From: Acanthochlamys bracteata
Taxonomy: Eukaryota; Streptophyta; Magnoliopsida; Pandanales; Velloziaceae
Reading direction: 5' to 3'
DNA length: 64,000 nt
Assembly: GCA_019914995.1 (NCBI GenBank)
Contig: CM034137.1
Location: 6,413,155-6,477,154, forward strand
Position numbers and translations under genes: made by a program. The notes under the pieces were generated by a model. It worked only from the letters and a program-made list of their open reading frames with translations, had not been told where the DNA came from and made no database searches. The stretch's first letter is position 1; each line of letters starts with the position of its first letter. This document shows, piece by piece, positions 11,753 through 22,747 of this stretch.

Positions 11753-12781
11753 TTAATCAAGTGACATCATTGACAACAAAAATTCCTTACGTTCTTCTAC
11801 TGAAAATTGCAGTAATGATCTTAACTCCGCAGGATTTCTCATAAGAAACATATAACATTGTCGACGAAGGTGACCTTCAAACCCAAGTTCATTTAAGAGA
11901 ATAACGACCTTTTCACCTGACATTGGAGGGGTTTCTTTACCTGAGGCAAAATTGGTAATAGCTTGAGCAACTTGTAGAATAGCATCAGTCATTTTGTCTA
12001 CGGCAGCACTCGAACTTGCCTTTGATTTGGATTTTCGAATCCTAGACGAAGTACCCGCCATAGTTTGTGAGTGGAGATCAACAGATGCAGGTGATTGTCG
12101 TCTTTCAGTATCCGCACTTCTGACATAAAAATCCTCCAAATCAACACGATTTTCAGAAACCAATTCATCTATTTCTTAAATTTTGTTTCCAGATTGCTCT
12201 CTGTTCAAAATATCTCTCATTTCAGCAAAATTCGCAACTCTATGTCCTGAAGCTCTATCGCCTCCATACAGAATACTTAATTTATCATAAGGAAGAGAAA
12301 ATGACTTGTTTCTCCATTCAACAGCCTCAGAATTTTGCTACAATTGAAATAACAAAGTCATATTATTAGAAGATGAGTTTAATAAAATAATATACAAATT
12401 TATACCTTTTCAAATGAAATAACTGAAGAAAAAATATACCTGAATCAATTCTTCCCAAACAGCAGGCTCAGCATCAAACTTACCCGTAGTACGGTTCCAG
12501 GCAAATCCACTAAAACCACCCTTAAATAAGTCTCATATTGGAGCAAATTTTTTTTTAATATACTTAATACGACTTTGAAGCTTTTCTTTATCTAATGCTT
12601 TATCTGGAAATAATTCTTTCATCTCCTTTAGCACAATATCATATGCGTGTGTCGTGAAGGTTCCGTTAACCCGATTTCCCATATCATTTTGATGAAGTAA
12701 AGCATCAATAAGAGCATCATCCATAACCGAAGTCCATATAAGATGAACTTTGCTACCAGCACTTACCTTTCTCTTTGACAT
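11753..12781 (-). pseudogene. Myb/SANT-like DNA-binding protein (Harbinger ORF2), disrupted by two stops
   Basis: Two exons, 12781-12440 and 12337-11753, join in phase. The start is the ATG at 12781 (MSKRKV). The first ~80 residues resemble the Myb/SANT-like DNA-binding domain of plant transposon ORF2 proteins (VHLIWTSVMDDALIDALL, then KYIKKKF). Motifs continue with DLFKGGFSGFAWN and WEELIQ. In PIF/Harbinger systems this protein binds the element ends and carries the transposase into the nucleus. Here a TGA at 12533-12535 replaces a codon before DLFKGG, and a TAA at 12176-12178 replaces a codon before EIDELVSENR. Apart from those two codons the frame is open through 309 codons, so the damage looks recent. 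The C-terminal part keeps the conserved region ending RNPAELRSLLQFSVEERKEF. Confidence 0.8.
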
Positions 12782-13001
12782 TTTGAGGCCTTTAAATCCA
12801 TACAGAAAAACACATACAATAAAAAAGTTAATTTATCAAATAGTAAAAATACTAAACAATATCTAAATGTATGATATCACACGTACAAAACATAATGTCA
12901 ATCATAAACGATAGTTAATAATATAATTCATACATCATAGTTAATATGTTGTAAACATCATAGGAATAACAATATTAAAAAATACATATAACAAGACATT
13001 A

Positions 13002-14344
13002 CTATCTAGTGTAATCCCTCCACATAACTTGCGCAATTTGATCCCTAATTGACTCTCCTCGCTGTGTGTCTTCACTGTGACCATCATCATCATAATGAGT
13101 GTTAGCTGCAGTTGGTTGGTTGGCAAGCTCCTCATCTACTTCTCTAATAAGGTCATCATCTGGATCTTCACTTATAATATAGTTATGTATAATACAACAT
13201 GCTAGTATGATTTTTGTTTGGGTTTCAACACCAAAAAACGGTTCATCCGAACTTGATATAACTGGGAACCGTTTCTTGAGTATGCCAAACGCTCTTTCAA
13301 TTGTATTACGCCATGATGCATGTCGAAGGTTAAATAATTCTCGATAATTTTTTGGTGGATTTGATGAATACTCTTGTAAATGATACCTGACCCTCCTATA
13401 AGGTGTAATTAGTCCACTCGTTGTCATGAAACCAGCATCGACAAGATAGAATTTTCCTAAAATCAACATATCAAAAACATGTTACCAAACTATTAATGAA
13501 CAACTTATTTATATTTATATTTATTAGTGATTACCTTGTGGTATGTGTAGTGGAAAGCGTCTTCTTAATGCACTTTTTAAAATTCTAGAGTATGATGCTG
13601 ATCCTTCCCAACCGGCTAAAACATACGTGAACTTGAGATCAAAAGTACAAGCAGCAAGGACATTTTGTGTAGGATATTCCTTTCTACCACAATATCTAGG
13701 AGCATCTCTTGAGGAAACCTTAACTCGAATATGTGTTCCATCAATTGCTCCAACACAATCCTGGAATAGACACTTATTACTTAGTAAGTTATCTAATATA
13801 AACTTATTATAAATATGAATTGGAATATTATATTCACCTTGAAATACGGGTAGTATCTATGACTATTATATATTTCTGCAGGCACTCGTGATCCATCAGG
13901 CTGTTGCACCAACTTTTCTTCTAATTCTATGATGGGCTTTAATACACTGTAGAAGTGACGACTAATAATCTCTCCGAAACGCTGAAAAATACCTTGTGCT
14001 AAACGATTTCTAAGCTTTTGTCCAACAATACACATAAAACTAATAACTTGTTCTTCTACACTAGTTCGCCGTGTAGGTCTAAGACCACCATATGTTACTA
14101 ACATGTCACACAATTTTGTAAATGCCGATGGACTCATTCGACATATACGACGACATCTAGCTTCATTCGAAATGGAATTAAGTACTCCACGTCGAATTTT
14201 TTCTCTTTCTTCCTCAACAACACCACCAATTTCAATTCGCTTTCTCTTAAGTGGGTTTTGAAACATCACCCAATGGACAACAATAAAAACAAAAAATGCC
14301 ACAGCACAATGCAACATATAAAGTCTTCTCAAGTTATCATCCAT
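13002..14344 (-). CDS. PIF/Harbinger (HARBI1-like) DDE transposase, 395 aa, second catalytic Asp replaced
   Basis: Three exons, 14344-13838, 13760-13535 and 13456-13002, join in frame to 396 codons with stop; introns are 77 and 78 bp with GT-AG borders. The N-terminal third holds the helix-turn-helix-like region (RICRMSPSAFTKLCDMLVTY). The catalytic core has GAIDGTHI (first Asp) and RNTIERAFGILKKRF (Glu). The second Asp normally lies in a GSAxDSRxL motif; here it reads GSASYSRIL, with TAC (Tyr) at about 13588-13590. The enzyme would cut and paste DNA at 3-bp TTA/TAA sites. The open frame suggests recent loss or an otherwise kept protein; without the Asp, cleavage activity is unlikely. It sits inside the element at 11161-16831, in the same direction as the disrupted partner ORF. 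Confidence 0.88.
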
Positions 14345-16831
14345 TATGTATATGAAGCCAACTGCAAAAAATTGAATTCAACAAGCTACTTTAAAATAGT
14401 GGACAATAATAATATAATCAACAAGAGCATTCAATGCGAATTCAATGTAAAAAACATCAAAACTTATAAGCTCATCTTGACAACTGAAAATTAGGACAGC
14501 AGGGTCTACAGACAGCATGCATGATTGAGTTTATTTTAGAGGGTAGGGGAGTTTTCTACAACAGGGTCTAAAGAATCCTAACTAGTTCAAATAGTTCAAG
14601 AGCGACATATTCTAGCTATTTCAAATAGTTCAAGAGCAATATATCCTACAGCAGGCTGTTCTGCAAAAATGCTTAAACAGTTGTTATCTGAATGAACAAC
14701 TTTTTCAAAAAAAATAAACAAAACGGAGTAGGGGAGGGGGTTACCTGACAGCAGAGGAAGGGAGGGAGGAGGGGTCAGTTTTCCTACAGCAGAAGTGGGA
14801 GGAGTGTTGTCAGCATGCCTTGAGCTAAAATGCATATATTATTGAGAAACGAGCAAGAGCTTCTGTTGCTTGAAGAAGAGAGAAGAGTTAAATGCAAGCA
14901 AAGTGGAAAGCAAACAATTGAAACCGATTAGTTTCTTGGTGCATCTTTTGATGCTTAATGTTCGTTTATCTCACTACTTCGTTTCTATTTTCTTCTTTCT
15001 TTCTTTTGTTGTGATCAATGTCTCTATGTGGAGGAAGATGCTTCTACTATAAGGACAGTGGATGAAATGTCTTATTCAGCTACAATTCCTTTGACCTTCA
15101 CTTCTTATTTAAAAATATTTTCAATTACTTATAAAATAAAATTCAATATAAACAGTATTTAAAAACATTAATAAATAAATTCTATTTTTATCTTAAAAAA
15201 TACTAAATTTTTATTAAATAACATTTTTATATATTAATATATGTATAAAAACTATAACATATTATAAAATTTTTATAGCAGAAAGGAGGGAGGAGGGGGG
15301 TTGAGTTTTCCTATAGCAAGGGGGGGGAGGAGAGGGGGGCATACAGGTTCCTACATGAAGAAAGTAAAGCATGATTGTTGAATGAGAATACCTATTAGTA
15401 ACACCCAATGAGAATACCTATCATTTTTTCTCCCCCCACCACCACCCCAAAAAAAAAAAAAAAAAAAAAAACAAAGAAAAACAGAAAAAGAATATAAGCA
15501 GAAGAAAAGAATGCACTTCATCATATATTTGCTATCGAATAACATCATAAGATCAAATGTGCTTGCCAATCATGCGAAGTATTCTGGAACTACATATTAC
15601 ACACTAATGAATGAATCAAAATATCCTATATATAGATATAATTATAATATATACTACAGCATGCACACTGTATATAGATATGCATATAACATATACTACA
15701 GCATGCACGCTGATGAATGGGCTATGCCAGAAATTGCAGAGGAGCTGGATCCTACTACAAGAATGGAACGAATGAATGATATAACAGGACATGTCATCAC
15801 CAGGATAATCAAAACCAATACCTATTGTCATTGATGCATTTTTGTATTGTATTCTTCAACTTATTATAATGCTATCTTGAAGCTTCACTAATGACTAATC
15901 AGCTCCCAGAAAATCAATCACAAATTATGCATTTCCTTATATAGATAAGATAACCACGTAAAAAAAACCTCTCATAGACATCCATCACACAGACAAAAAA
16001 CAACTAATGCATATAAACATTACCACATCTGATTTTGATCATACTAAACAGCAAGAAAATATAACCCCTGTTGCTTCCCCTACACTCAAGATTCATACTT
16101 TTGGAATATGTAGTTTTCAGTTATATCCAAATCTGAAACTAATTGGCTAACATGCAACCACACCCGTGCACTTCATAGAAGTATGTCTATATGGAAGAAG
16201 ATAAGAAAAATAACAAAAATAAAACAGAGAAATAGACAAAGGAACTGCAAGAAATAAGAATCAGCTCAGATTCAAACTTCTAAAAAATTTTAACAAAACA
16301 GAAACACCAAACAAATGCACAAAAATTATGAAACAAACAAGAAGAAAAATTACAAGAAATAAAAAAACAGAAAAGAACAGATCAACTACAAGATCGGAAC
16401 AACAATTTTAGAAAAATAAAAACAGAACAAACTACAAAAACATACGACCAAAAAATTGTTCACAAAATAAGAAATAATGAAATCTACAAATTTGGAACCG
16501 AACACATATCAAAGCAACTCACCTGTTTTACCGAAAAAGTGAAAGAGATATTAATCGATTGCTGCTACCGAAACTGAAAGCCGATTCGGTGGCACTGGAG
16601 AGAGATCGTGGTGGCCGGAAGCTATACGCGAGCGGCGGCGTTGCAGAAAATGAGAGAACGAAAGCTAGTGCAGAATGAGGAAAAAAAAATAAAACGCCGT
16701 GTATTTTCTCCCTTTCTCTCCCCCATTCTCTTTCCTTTCTAACAGTAACCTGTAATCCAACACGCAAAAGGAGGAAAATTGTTTTTCCTTCTCCTTCATT
16801 TCCTTTGTGTATCCCTAATCCAAACACAGTC
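14345..16831. other. Non-coding part of the Harbinger element, with small repeats
   Basis: No gene is seen between the transposase start and the right terminal repeat. Near-repeated G-rich blocks occur at about 14728-14790 and 15285-15345, each close to a TTTTCCTA motif. A short tandem duplication (about 42-bp unit, core ACTACAGCATGCAC) lies at about 15637-15715. There is a poly-A run near 15448-15470 next to C-rich DNA. The pyrimidine-rich right subterminal region (about 16680-16800) mirrors the purine-rich left one (11180-11310). Confidence 0.5.
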
Positions 16832-17357
16832 TAAGGCTTTTCTTAGAACTACTCATGAAACATACTTTGCATTCGTTATTTTAAGTTCGAAAGTAATTCT
16901 TTTTCTATTTTAAAAAACAAAGTCATTTTGAGATGATTTTTTGTATTCTTTTTCAATAATGTTACTTTGTGTTTCTAGAATTTACTTTTTCAAAAAGTCA
17001 CTTAAAAAAATTAATAATTGTGAAACCACACACAATTTTCAAATTTAGAAGGATATGAAAGTTAGAAGTTGACCTTAAAAATTCTAATAAAACGCACTTT
17101 ATAAGTGTAAAATAAAGACGCCTTTCGACAGAAGTTTAAAATTAGGTGAAAAATGCTTAGGTGAGATTATGCTAAATTCATACTTTGCATACTGTGATCT
17201 ATCAGATAAAAAATCAGGGAAACATGTGGCTTGCAATCACTGATCCAACTCAGGGAAAGAGAAAATCTAAGATCACCCAATCACTGATCACAAGCTACTA
17301 AACTATCTCCAAACTTTGTGGTTCACATTTTGAGCCCAGAACCTTGAATCCCATCAA

Positions 17358-17411
17358 CCAATGAAACCAAAGATAGAGATCCCATGGGTAAGGATCCTTC
17401 TTGTATTAATA
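17358..17411 (+). promoter_or_regulatory. LHCB1 promoter block: CCAATGA, GATA-like and GGATCCTT motifs
   Basis: CCAATGA at 17358-17364 is followed by a GATAG core and GGATCCTT at 17393-17400, then a weak TATA-like TATTAATA near 17404-17411, about 80 bases before the start codon. The second LHCB1 gene carries CCAATGA, an ATAGA core and GGATCCTT in the same order (44744-44770, minus strand). CCAAT and GATA-type boxes are typical of light-regulated LHCB promoters; function here is inferred from conservation between the two copies. Confidence 0.5.
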
Positions 17412-17489
17412 CCTCACTCTGCTTCACTCCACAAACTATCACCTTCCCTCCTCTTCCAACAAAACGCAGTAAAGTTAACCAACTTACCA

Positions 17490-18293
17490 ATGGCTGCTTC
17501 AACCATGGCTTTGTCTTCTCCTTCTTTCGCCGGCAAGGCGGTGAAGCTGGCGCCTTCAGCATCTGGAATTCTTGGAGAGGGCCGTATCACCATGCGCAAG
17601 ACTGCGGCGAAGTCGAAAGTTGCAGCATCTGGAAGTCCATGGTATGGAGCTGACCGTGTCAAGTACCTTGGCCCCTTCTCTGGTGAGCCCCCCTCTTACC
17701 TCACCGGTGAGTTCCCTGGTGACTACGGCTGGGACACTGCCGGGCTCTCTGCTGACCCGGAGACATTCGCCAAAAACAGGGAGTTGGAAGTGATCCACTG
17801 CCGCTGGGCCATGCTTGGTGCCCTTGGTTGTGTTTTCCCGGAGCTCTTGGCTCGCAACGGTGTCAAGTTCGGGGAGGCTGTATGGTTCAAGGCCGGTGCT
17901 CAGATCTTCAGCGAGGGTGGTCTTGACTACTTGGGCAACCCCAGCTTGATTCATGCACAGAGCATTCTAGCCATCTGGGCATGCCAGGTCATCCTCATGG
18001 GAGCCGTCGAGGGCTACCGTGTTGCCGGTGGGCCTTTGGGAGAGGTCACCGACCCACTTTACCCTGGTGGCAGCTTCGACCCGTTGGGATTGGCAGATGA
18101 CCCAGAGGCCTTTGCTGAGCTCAAGGTGAAGGAAATCAAGAACGGCAGACTTGCTATGTTCTCCATGTTCGGATTCTTCGTTCAAGCCATTGTTACTGGC
18201 AAGGGGCCGCTTGAGAACCTTGCTGACCACCTTGCAGATCCCGTCAACAACAACGCCTGGGCGTATGCCACCAACTTCGCCCCCGGCAAGTGA
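17490..18293 (+). CDS. LHCB1: Chlorophyll a/b-binding protein of LHCII type I, 267 aa (copy 1)
   Basis: An intronless gene for a major antenna protein of photosystem II. It binds chlorophyll a and b plus carotenoids in the thylakoid membrane and forms LHCII trimers. Residues 1-~35 are the plastid transit peptide ([20 protein letters not shown]). A basic phosphorylation region follows (MRKTAAKSK). WYGADR is the trimerisation motif (WYGxxR). Helix 1 carries [16 protein letters not shown], helix 2 lies around [20 protein letters not shown], and helix 3 carries [17 protein letters not shown]; the paired Glu and Arg residues bind chlorophyll and lock the helices together. I start at 17490 because the longer frame (from 17361) adds no transit-like sequence and the second copy starts at the same residue. 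GC-rich third positions stand out against the AT-rich surroundings. Copy 2 lies at 43787-44593 on the other strand. Confidence 0.97.
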   Translation: MAASTMALSSPSFAGKAVKLAPSASGILGEGRITMRKTAAKSKVAASGSPWYGADRVKYLGPFSGEPPSYLTGEFPGDYGWDTAGLSADPETFAKNRELEVIHCRWAMLGALGCVFPELLARNGVKFGEAVWFKAGAQIFSEGGLDYLGNPSLIHAQSILAIWACQVILMGAVEGYRVAGGPLGEVTDPLYPGGSFDPLGLADDPEAFAELKVKEIKNGRLAMFSMFGFFVQAIVTGKGPLENLADHLADPVNNNAWAYATNFAPGK

Positions 18294-19825
18294 GCTTGTA
18301 CTTATACCGTATTTTGGAATTGTTGGTTCTTCTACAAGGGCAGTGAGGACGGACGGCGTACGTAGCCGTGTTGGTACTTTTGTTGCTGTGCACATGGTTG
18401 GTTTCTTGGTTGTGAGCTAGTGAATGATTGTAAATTACTTATTCATGTTCAATAGTCAATGTTTTGATAATTTTAAAGGTAAATTACTCTTCTAATTCTT
18501 CTCTTTTTCATACAGTAAAATCGTAATCTGTAAAATTACGAAACAACAACAAAATCACACAAAACAGATTGAAAAATCATGACGCCCTGAATCTAATTGA
18601 GAAAGAGGGGTTGTTTTTTGTGTTAAGAAATTTTTTCTTGTGGATGCGAGGCGAGTGCACACTGCTAAAGGAAGAGTACAAAAGGTTGCCAAGGAAGAGA
18701 GAGCTTAAACAAGCAAAAGAAACGTACAGGAAGTTCACATATATAGCAGCAGCAAAAAAAGTTTAGAAAACCACCCTTGCTAAACGTTGATGCAAAGAAA
18801 ATAAACTTGAGTATATTTTTGTCTTGTTGCCGCTGCTAACTTTTCCCAGAAATTTTCCCAGAGACCAGTACAGTGTACCAGACCTTGGTCCTGAAAGCTA
18901 TTAAAAACAGACAAAAGACAAATTTCTCTTTAGATAAATATCATATGAATTTTTTTTTTTTTTTGGGGCAATTGTTTGCGGAATAAATCTGTACATATAA
19001 GTCAGGATAATTATTTGCAATTGTCCTGAGAACCCTAGTCTAGAGTCTTATGCATTCTTGTTCGGGCTTTAACATCTCTTTTATTTTTTGCCTTTTCCTG
19101 TAAGTGCTAGCACATTGATTAATTCCGTCTTTGGTCCTTTGATATATACAAACCGCAGCATAAATAAGTAGCGTACCACTATCTTTTGTAGTGTATATAC
19201 ATATATGCAAAGCATGTCATTGCATATTAGTGCTTCATATGTCAATTTGGATATTCTTATTCTTAAGGTCTCCTTCTTTAGAAAGCCGAGTATTTCAAAT
19301 TCAACTCTAAAAATTCCTTCATGTAGTTTCTTGTGCAGCCTCACTATGTCACCATCGGAGCTTTGCCTTGGCTTTTTTTTTGGCATTCTATTGTTTGAGT
19401 GTTCTGTTGAACTTATCCTACGAGGTAATGATGAATGTGCCCCTCTCAATCTCAGCATTCATTCTCCTTCACCTTACCACTGTGGTTTCCTCATGGTAAA
19501 TGATGCTATGGTGGATGTTACATGTATCCTCCATAATGCCGATTTAAGAATTTCACAAGCCTCATAAGAAGTTATTAATCTCCTTCATATTTCGTGCCCT
19601 CTTATAAGCCTTGGTAGGGGACTTCTATATTTGAATAAGTAGAGTCGAGGGTATGCTGGAAGTCCCCTAAGTTTAATTGCCAATTTGAAAATGGTCCCCC
19701 ATGTTACATCCCTCAACTTAGTGGCCAATCTTACAACCACTTTTCTAAAGGGTCGCGACCTCCTTTTTAAGAGCACCAATGTCACCAAATAAGGTCTTTA
19801 AGGACTTCATCTTGGCTAGACCTGT
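18294..19825. other. LHCB1 3' UTR and gene-free DNA
   Basis: The first ~170 bases are a likely 3' UTR. Beyond that no gene is supported. Overlapping frames on both strands at 19081-19788 lack recognisable motifs and probably reflect old repeat DNA. Confidence 0.4.
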
Positions 19826-20320
19826 TGGATGTGACTCATGTGTAATATTTTATTTAATATATAATGATAATATTGTATTGGTTAAAGAGTTATTAAAACT
19901 ACTCATTATGAGAGAATTTACAATAACTATCCATAACGGAAACTTACAATAACTCTCTACTGAAAGATGTTATGACAACTACCCACTATGATGGTTGTGG
20001 GTTAAATTATATTACTAAAGGAATACTTGGTCCTCTCTTTATCTTAACTTATATTTAAAACTTTGTTGTTTATTTCATCACGTAAAGTATTGTTTTAGAA
20101 TTAAGTAAAAAATTAAGAGAAAAAAATCAAGTTTTCTAAAGGCAAACAATTGATTGAAGTTAAGCGTTATGGATCAAAGTATGTTTCTCTTATTAAGTTA
20201 TGTAAAAATTATTGAGTTTCTAAATTATTGAATTATATACTATGTGAATTTATGATATTATATTGAGTTACGAAACTATCTAACAAGACTATGATTCAAC
20301 TAACCGGTTCAAAGCACATT
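19826..20320 (+). mobile_element. LTR-like repeat fragment beginning TGTTGGATGTGAC
   Basis: The block starts with TGTTGGATGTGAC and continues through an AT-rich stretch (ATTTAATATATAATGATAAT, then GAGTTATTAAAACTACTCAT). A diverged copy of the same order occurs in reverse orientation at about 53370-53505. A TG start and two dispersed copies suggest an LTR or LTR piece. The right border is unclear and no matching internal coding region is attached. Confidence 0.4.
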
Positions 20321-21300
20321 ACGTCCCCGCACGAAGCTCTTTTTGTCCACTTTTGAACTTATTGATGCATTGACCCACCTCCTGAAAGTGGTCCAACTTA
20401 TCGGCCACAACAGCTCCACCCTAGCAAGTCTTATTCATATCTGCCACCACATCTTTATACTTTCTTTGCATTTTCTACTACTCTCGAGAGCCTTCCTTTT
20501 GCTCTCCCTTCTCTCTAAGACAATGTCATTGCTGCCATGTTCCATTTTCCTTAACGGAAGCTTAGGCTCTAATACAAAAATCACGGGTCTAAATTTTTAA
20601 CTTGGTCTATGCATTACTTACTCATACCTCTTATATCTAAGTCAATTATCCAAAGCAGCAATTAAAGATAGTTAGAAATTTGCACGGATTTGAGAGAAAG
20701 AAAGGAAATAGAAATAATTTGAAGATATCTTGAAAATATTCTTATAAAGTTTGCTTGCTTGTTAATAAGGCTTTTCTTGATGAGTAGAAGTGAGGGTTAT
20801 CCTCCATATTTTTAGCATTTTCACTTCCTCAATGGATGATAGGTATGGTCTTAATGAACGGTGGAAAACGCTTCTCCATAAGTTCTTCTAATATATGATT
20901 ATAAAATATTTATCCTCAAAATCTCTTAACTGAAAACCTAGATGCCTAAGAGATTTCACATGAAGATGCATATGCCTTAAAAAATTCTTAGCCCCACATA
21001 ATGCATACAATCAAGAGAAAAAGAAAGAAAAAAAAAAAAGTGAAGAAAAATACCGATCAAACATACAGTGACATATAAGGCTCGTTTACCAACCTACTAA
21101 ATTCACTTTTTCTTAGACTCACTTTTTGTACAAAATAAATATTAATTTTTTTTTATTAAATTTTTATTTTTATTTTTCAAACTCATTTCCAAAAAGATGA
21201 ATTTACCTCAAGGTAAAAATACCCTTATCATTAAGCCCATATGTTTGATACAATGACAGCTAGTACTAAAATATGAACTAAATATTTAACTATTTGATTT
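20321..21300. other. Gene-free DNA
   Basis: The frame at 20343-20600 has no recognisable domain. I see nothing else that I can support. Confidence 0.3.
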
Positions 21301-21329
21301 GTGCTTATTGCTAATATTAGTCTCTCCTT

Positions 21330-22480
21330 CTAGTTATTTATATGTGCTAGAGGTTGTTGTGTGCAAATGAGTGAAATGGATGGTCGATTGGTTGTGACAA
21401 TACATCGAACATTTAGGTGTGCACTAGTGTACCCCACCAATCTAAAATACCTTAATTGTACAATCACAAAGACAATCACAATAAAGAACCGACACAACCA
21501 TAAAGACAACAATTTAACTTGGTTTAGTAAAAAAATCCTACATCCACAGGAGAATAATGCTAACCCTTATTTCGTTCATGTATACGAAATATAAATTGGA
21601 CTCACACTTGAGGTGCATAAGAAAGTCACAAGAGAGTTACAACTCCTAATAGGGAGATTAAACAAGATAGCAGTACTTCTAAACTTTAGGCCAAGGACTT
21701 CCTCTCAAGCTCTTCTATATTCATCTCAACCAATACTCTAGTATAACAAGAGTTAAGTTATAAGACATTCACATATTGAGGGTAAAATAGAAATTTGACT
21801 TGATATGCAATCTAATATAGCTAGCACAATAATCTCCCATCTGAAGGTTAAGCTCCAACCTAATGAATAATCCCCAAAGCAGCTTCGCTAGGTATCATGC
21901 AAAAGAGCAATCAACAAGCACTGCTCTCTTACAGTAGACAGTCTTTTATGCAGAAGCACTCTTCATCAATATATCAGCAAAGGTTTAGCATAGTATTAAC
22001 CTTCGTCATTTACAGGTCACCAATATATGCCGAACGAAGTAATAACGCACATTGATATGCTTAATTATGTACTAATAACCTGTATTGCCAGCCAAGAAAG
22101 CGGTACTTTAGCTATCCCAATGCACGAGATCCTCGTGCTATGTTGACCCCAACTAACCAAGCAACCTCCTGAACCAAGGCAACATACTTAGCTTTTAATT
22201 GACAATGCAACGGTATCTTAAAGCTCAAAATTCACCTTACATCACCACCACCAAGACCAACGACATACGCAGTAGATAGATCTCCTCGTCACTCTACCTC
22301 AAGCATGATATGTATTATGAAAGCCATTAATGAGCAATAAATTAAAGATGAACATATCCAAGCATAAGCTAATCTCATATACCCTTCAATAATGAAAATC
22401 CACTTGAAAGCATCCTTATGCTCCTATCCTAACAAGACATAAACCTCGAAACTTCCCCTTTATAAGCAATGGCAAGCCAT
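21330..22480 (-). mobile_element. Degenerate Ty1/copia 3' end: RNase H remnant plus LTR
   Basis: Read on the minus strand, 22480-21850 gives broken pieces of the copia RNase H region: AFKWIF, then KAKYVALVQEVAWLVGVN (family: EAEYVALxEAxxEAxWL), then an INVRYYFVRHI piece (family: HIDVRYHFIR). Stops and shifts interrupt it throughout. It is followed at ~21840 by a GATGGGAGATTATTGTG purine-rich tract, the usual primer site before a 3' LTR. The ~500 bases after that include GTGGATGTAGG and AACCAAGTTAAATTGTTGT, typical of copia LTR R-U5 sequence. The rest of the element is absent. Confidence 0.65.
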
Positions 22481-22747
22481 TTATAGACCATAATATACAT
22501 GAGTCTACTAACGACAAAAGTATAAGGAACAGTCTTTTATCTTCAGAGATGTTTGGGGGTGCGTTCTCAAGATGCACCTCTACTATTCAATAAAGAAAAA
22601 GTTTATATGAACACTTTGCAGTTGGTTTTATAGTTTCAGTCCTCTTTAGGGAAAAATAAGTTATTTACATGTCATGAGCTAGTGCGGCTATTATTTAAAG
22701 GTTTGAATATTTGAAGCAAAATACATTTGAATTCATGATCGTAAGAT

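Larger units (their letters stand above)
11161..16831 (-). mobile_element. Complete PIF/Harbinger DNA transposon, 5.67 kb
   Basis: The left end reads TGCTGTGTTTGGATGAAGGG and the reverse complement of the right end reads GACTGTGTTTGGATTAGGGA: terminal inverted repeats sharing CTGTGTTTGGAT. TAA flanks both ends (11158-11160 and 16832-16834), the 3-bp target duplication of this superfamily. Just inside the ends are purine-rich (left) and pyrimidine-rich (right) stretches that also mirror each other. The element carries the two genes expected of an autonomous family member, both on the minus strand: a DDE transposase (13002-14344) and a Myb/SANT-like protein (11753-12781). It is structurally complete, but the partner ORF has two stops and the transposase has an altered active site, so this copy is probably immobile. 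Confidence 0.88.

Noticed and set aside
15511-15834. 107-residue open frame in the Harbinger element
   Set aside because: It is produced by a short tandem repeat and has no domain.
17361-17489. Longer LHCB1 start giving 310 residues
   Set aside because: The extension runs through the CCAAT promoter block, has no transit character, and copy 2 begins at the later Met.
17414-18395. Several open frames antisense or out of frame within LHCB1 copy 1
   Set aside because: They are shadows of the GC-rich LHCB1 coding sequence; the same happens at 43850-44421 in copy 2.
19081-19567. Overlapping open frames on both strands
   Set aside because: No recognisable domain, no splice signals that extend them, and a low-complexity context.
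20343-20600. 85-residue open frame rich in Leu and Ser
   Set aside because: Composition alone mimics a membrane segment; there is no family motif or promoter.
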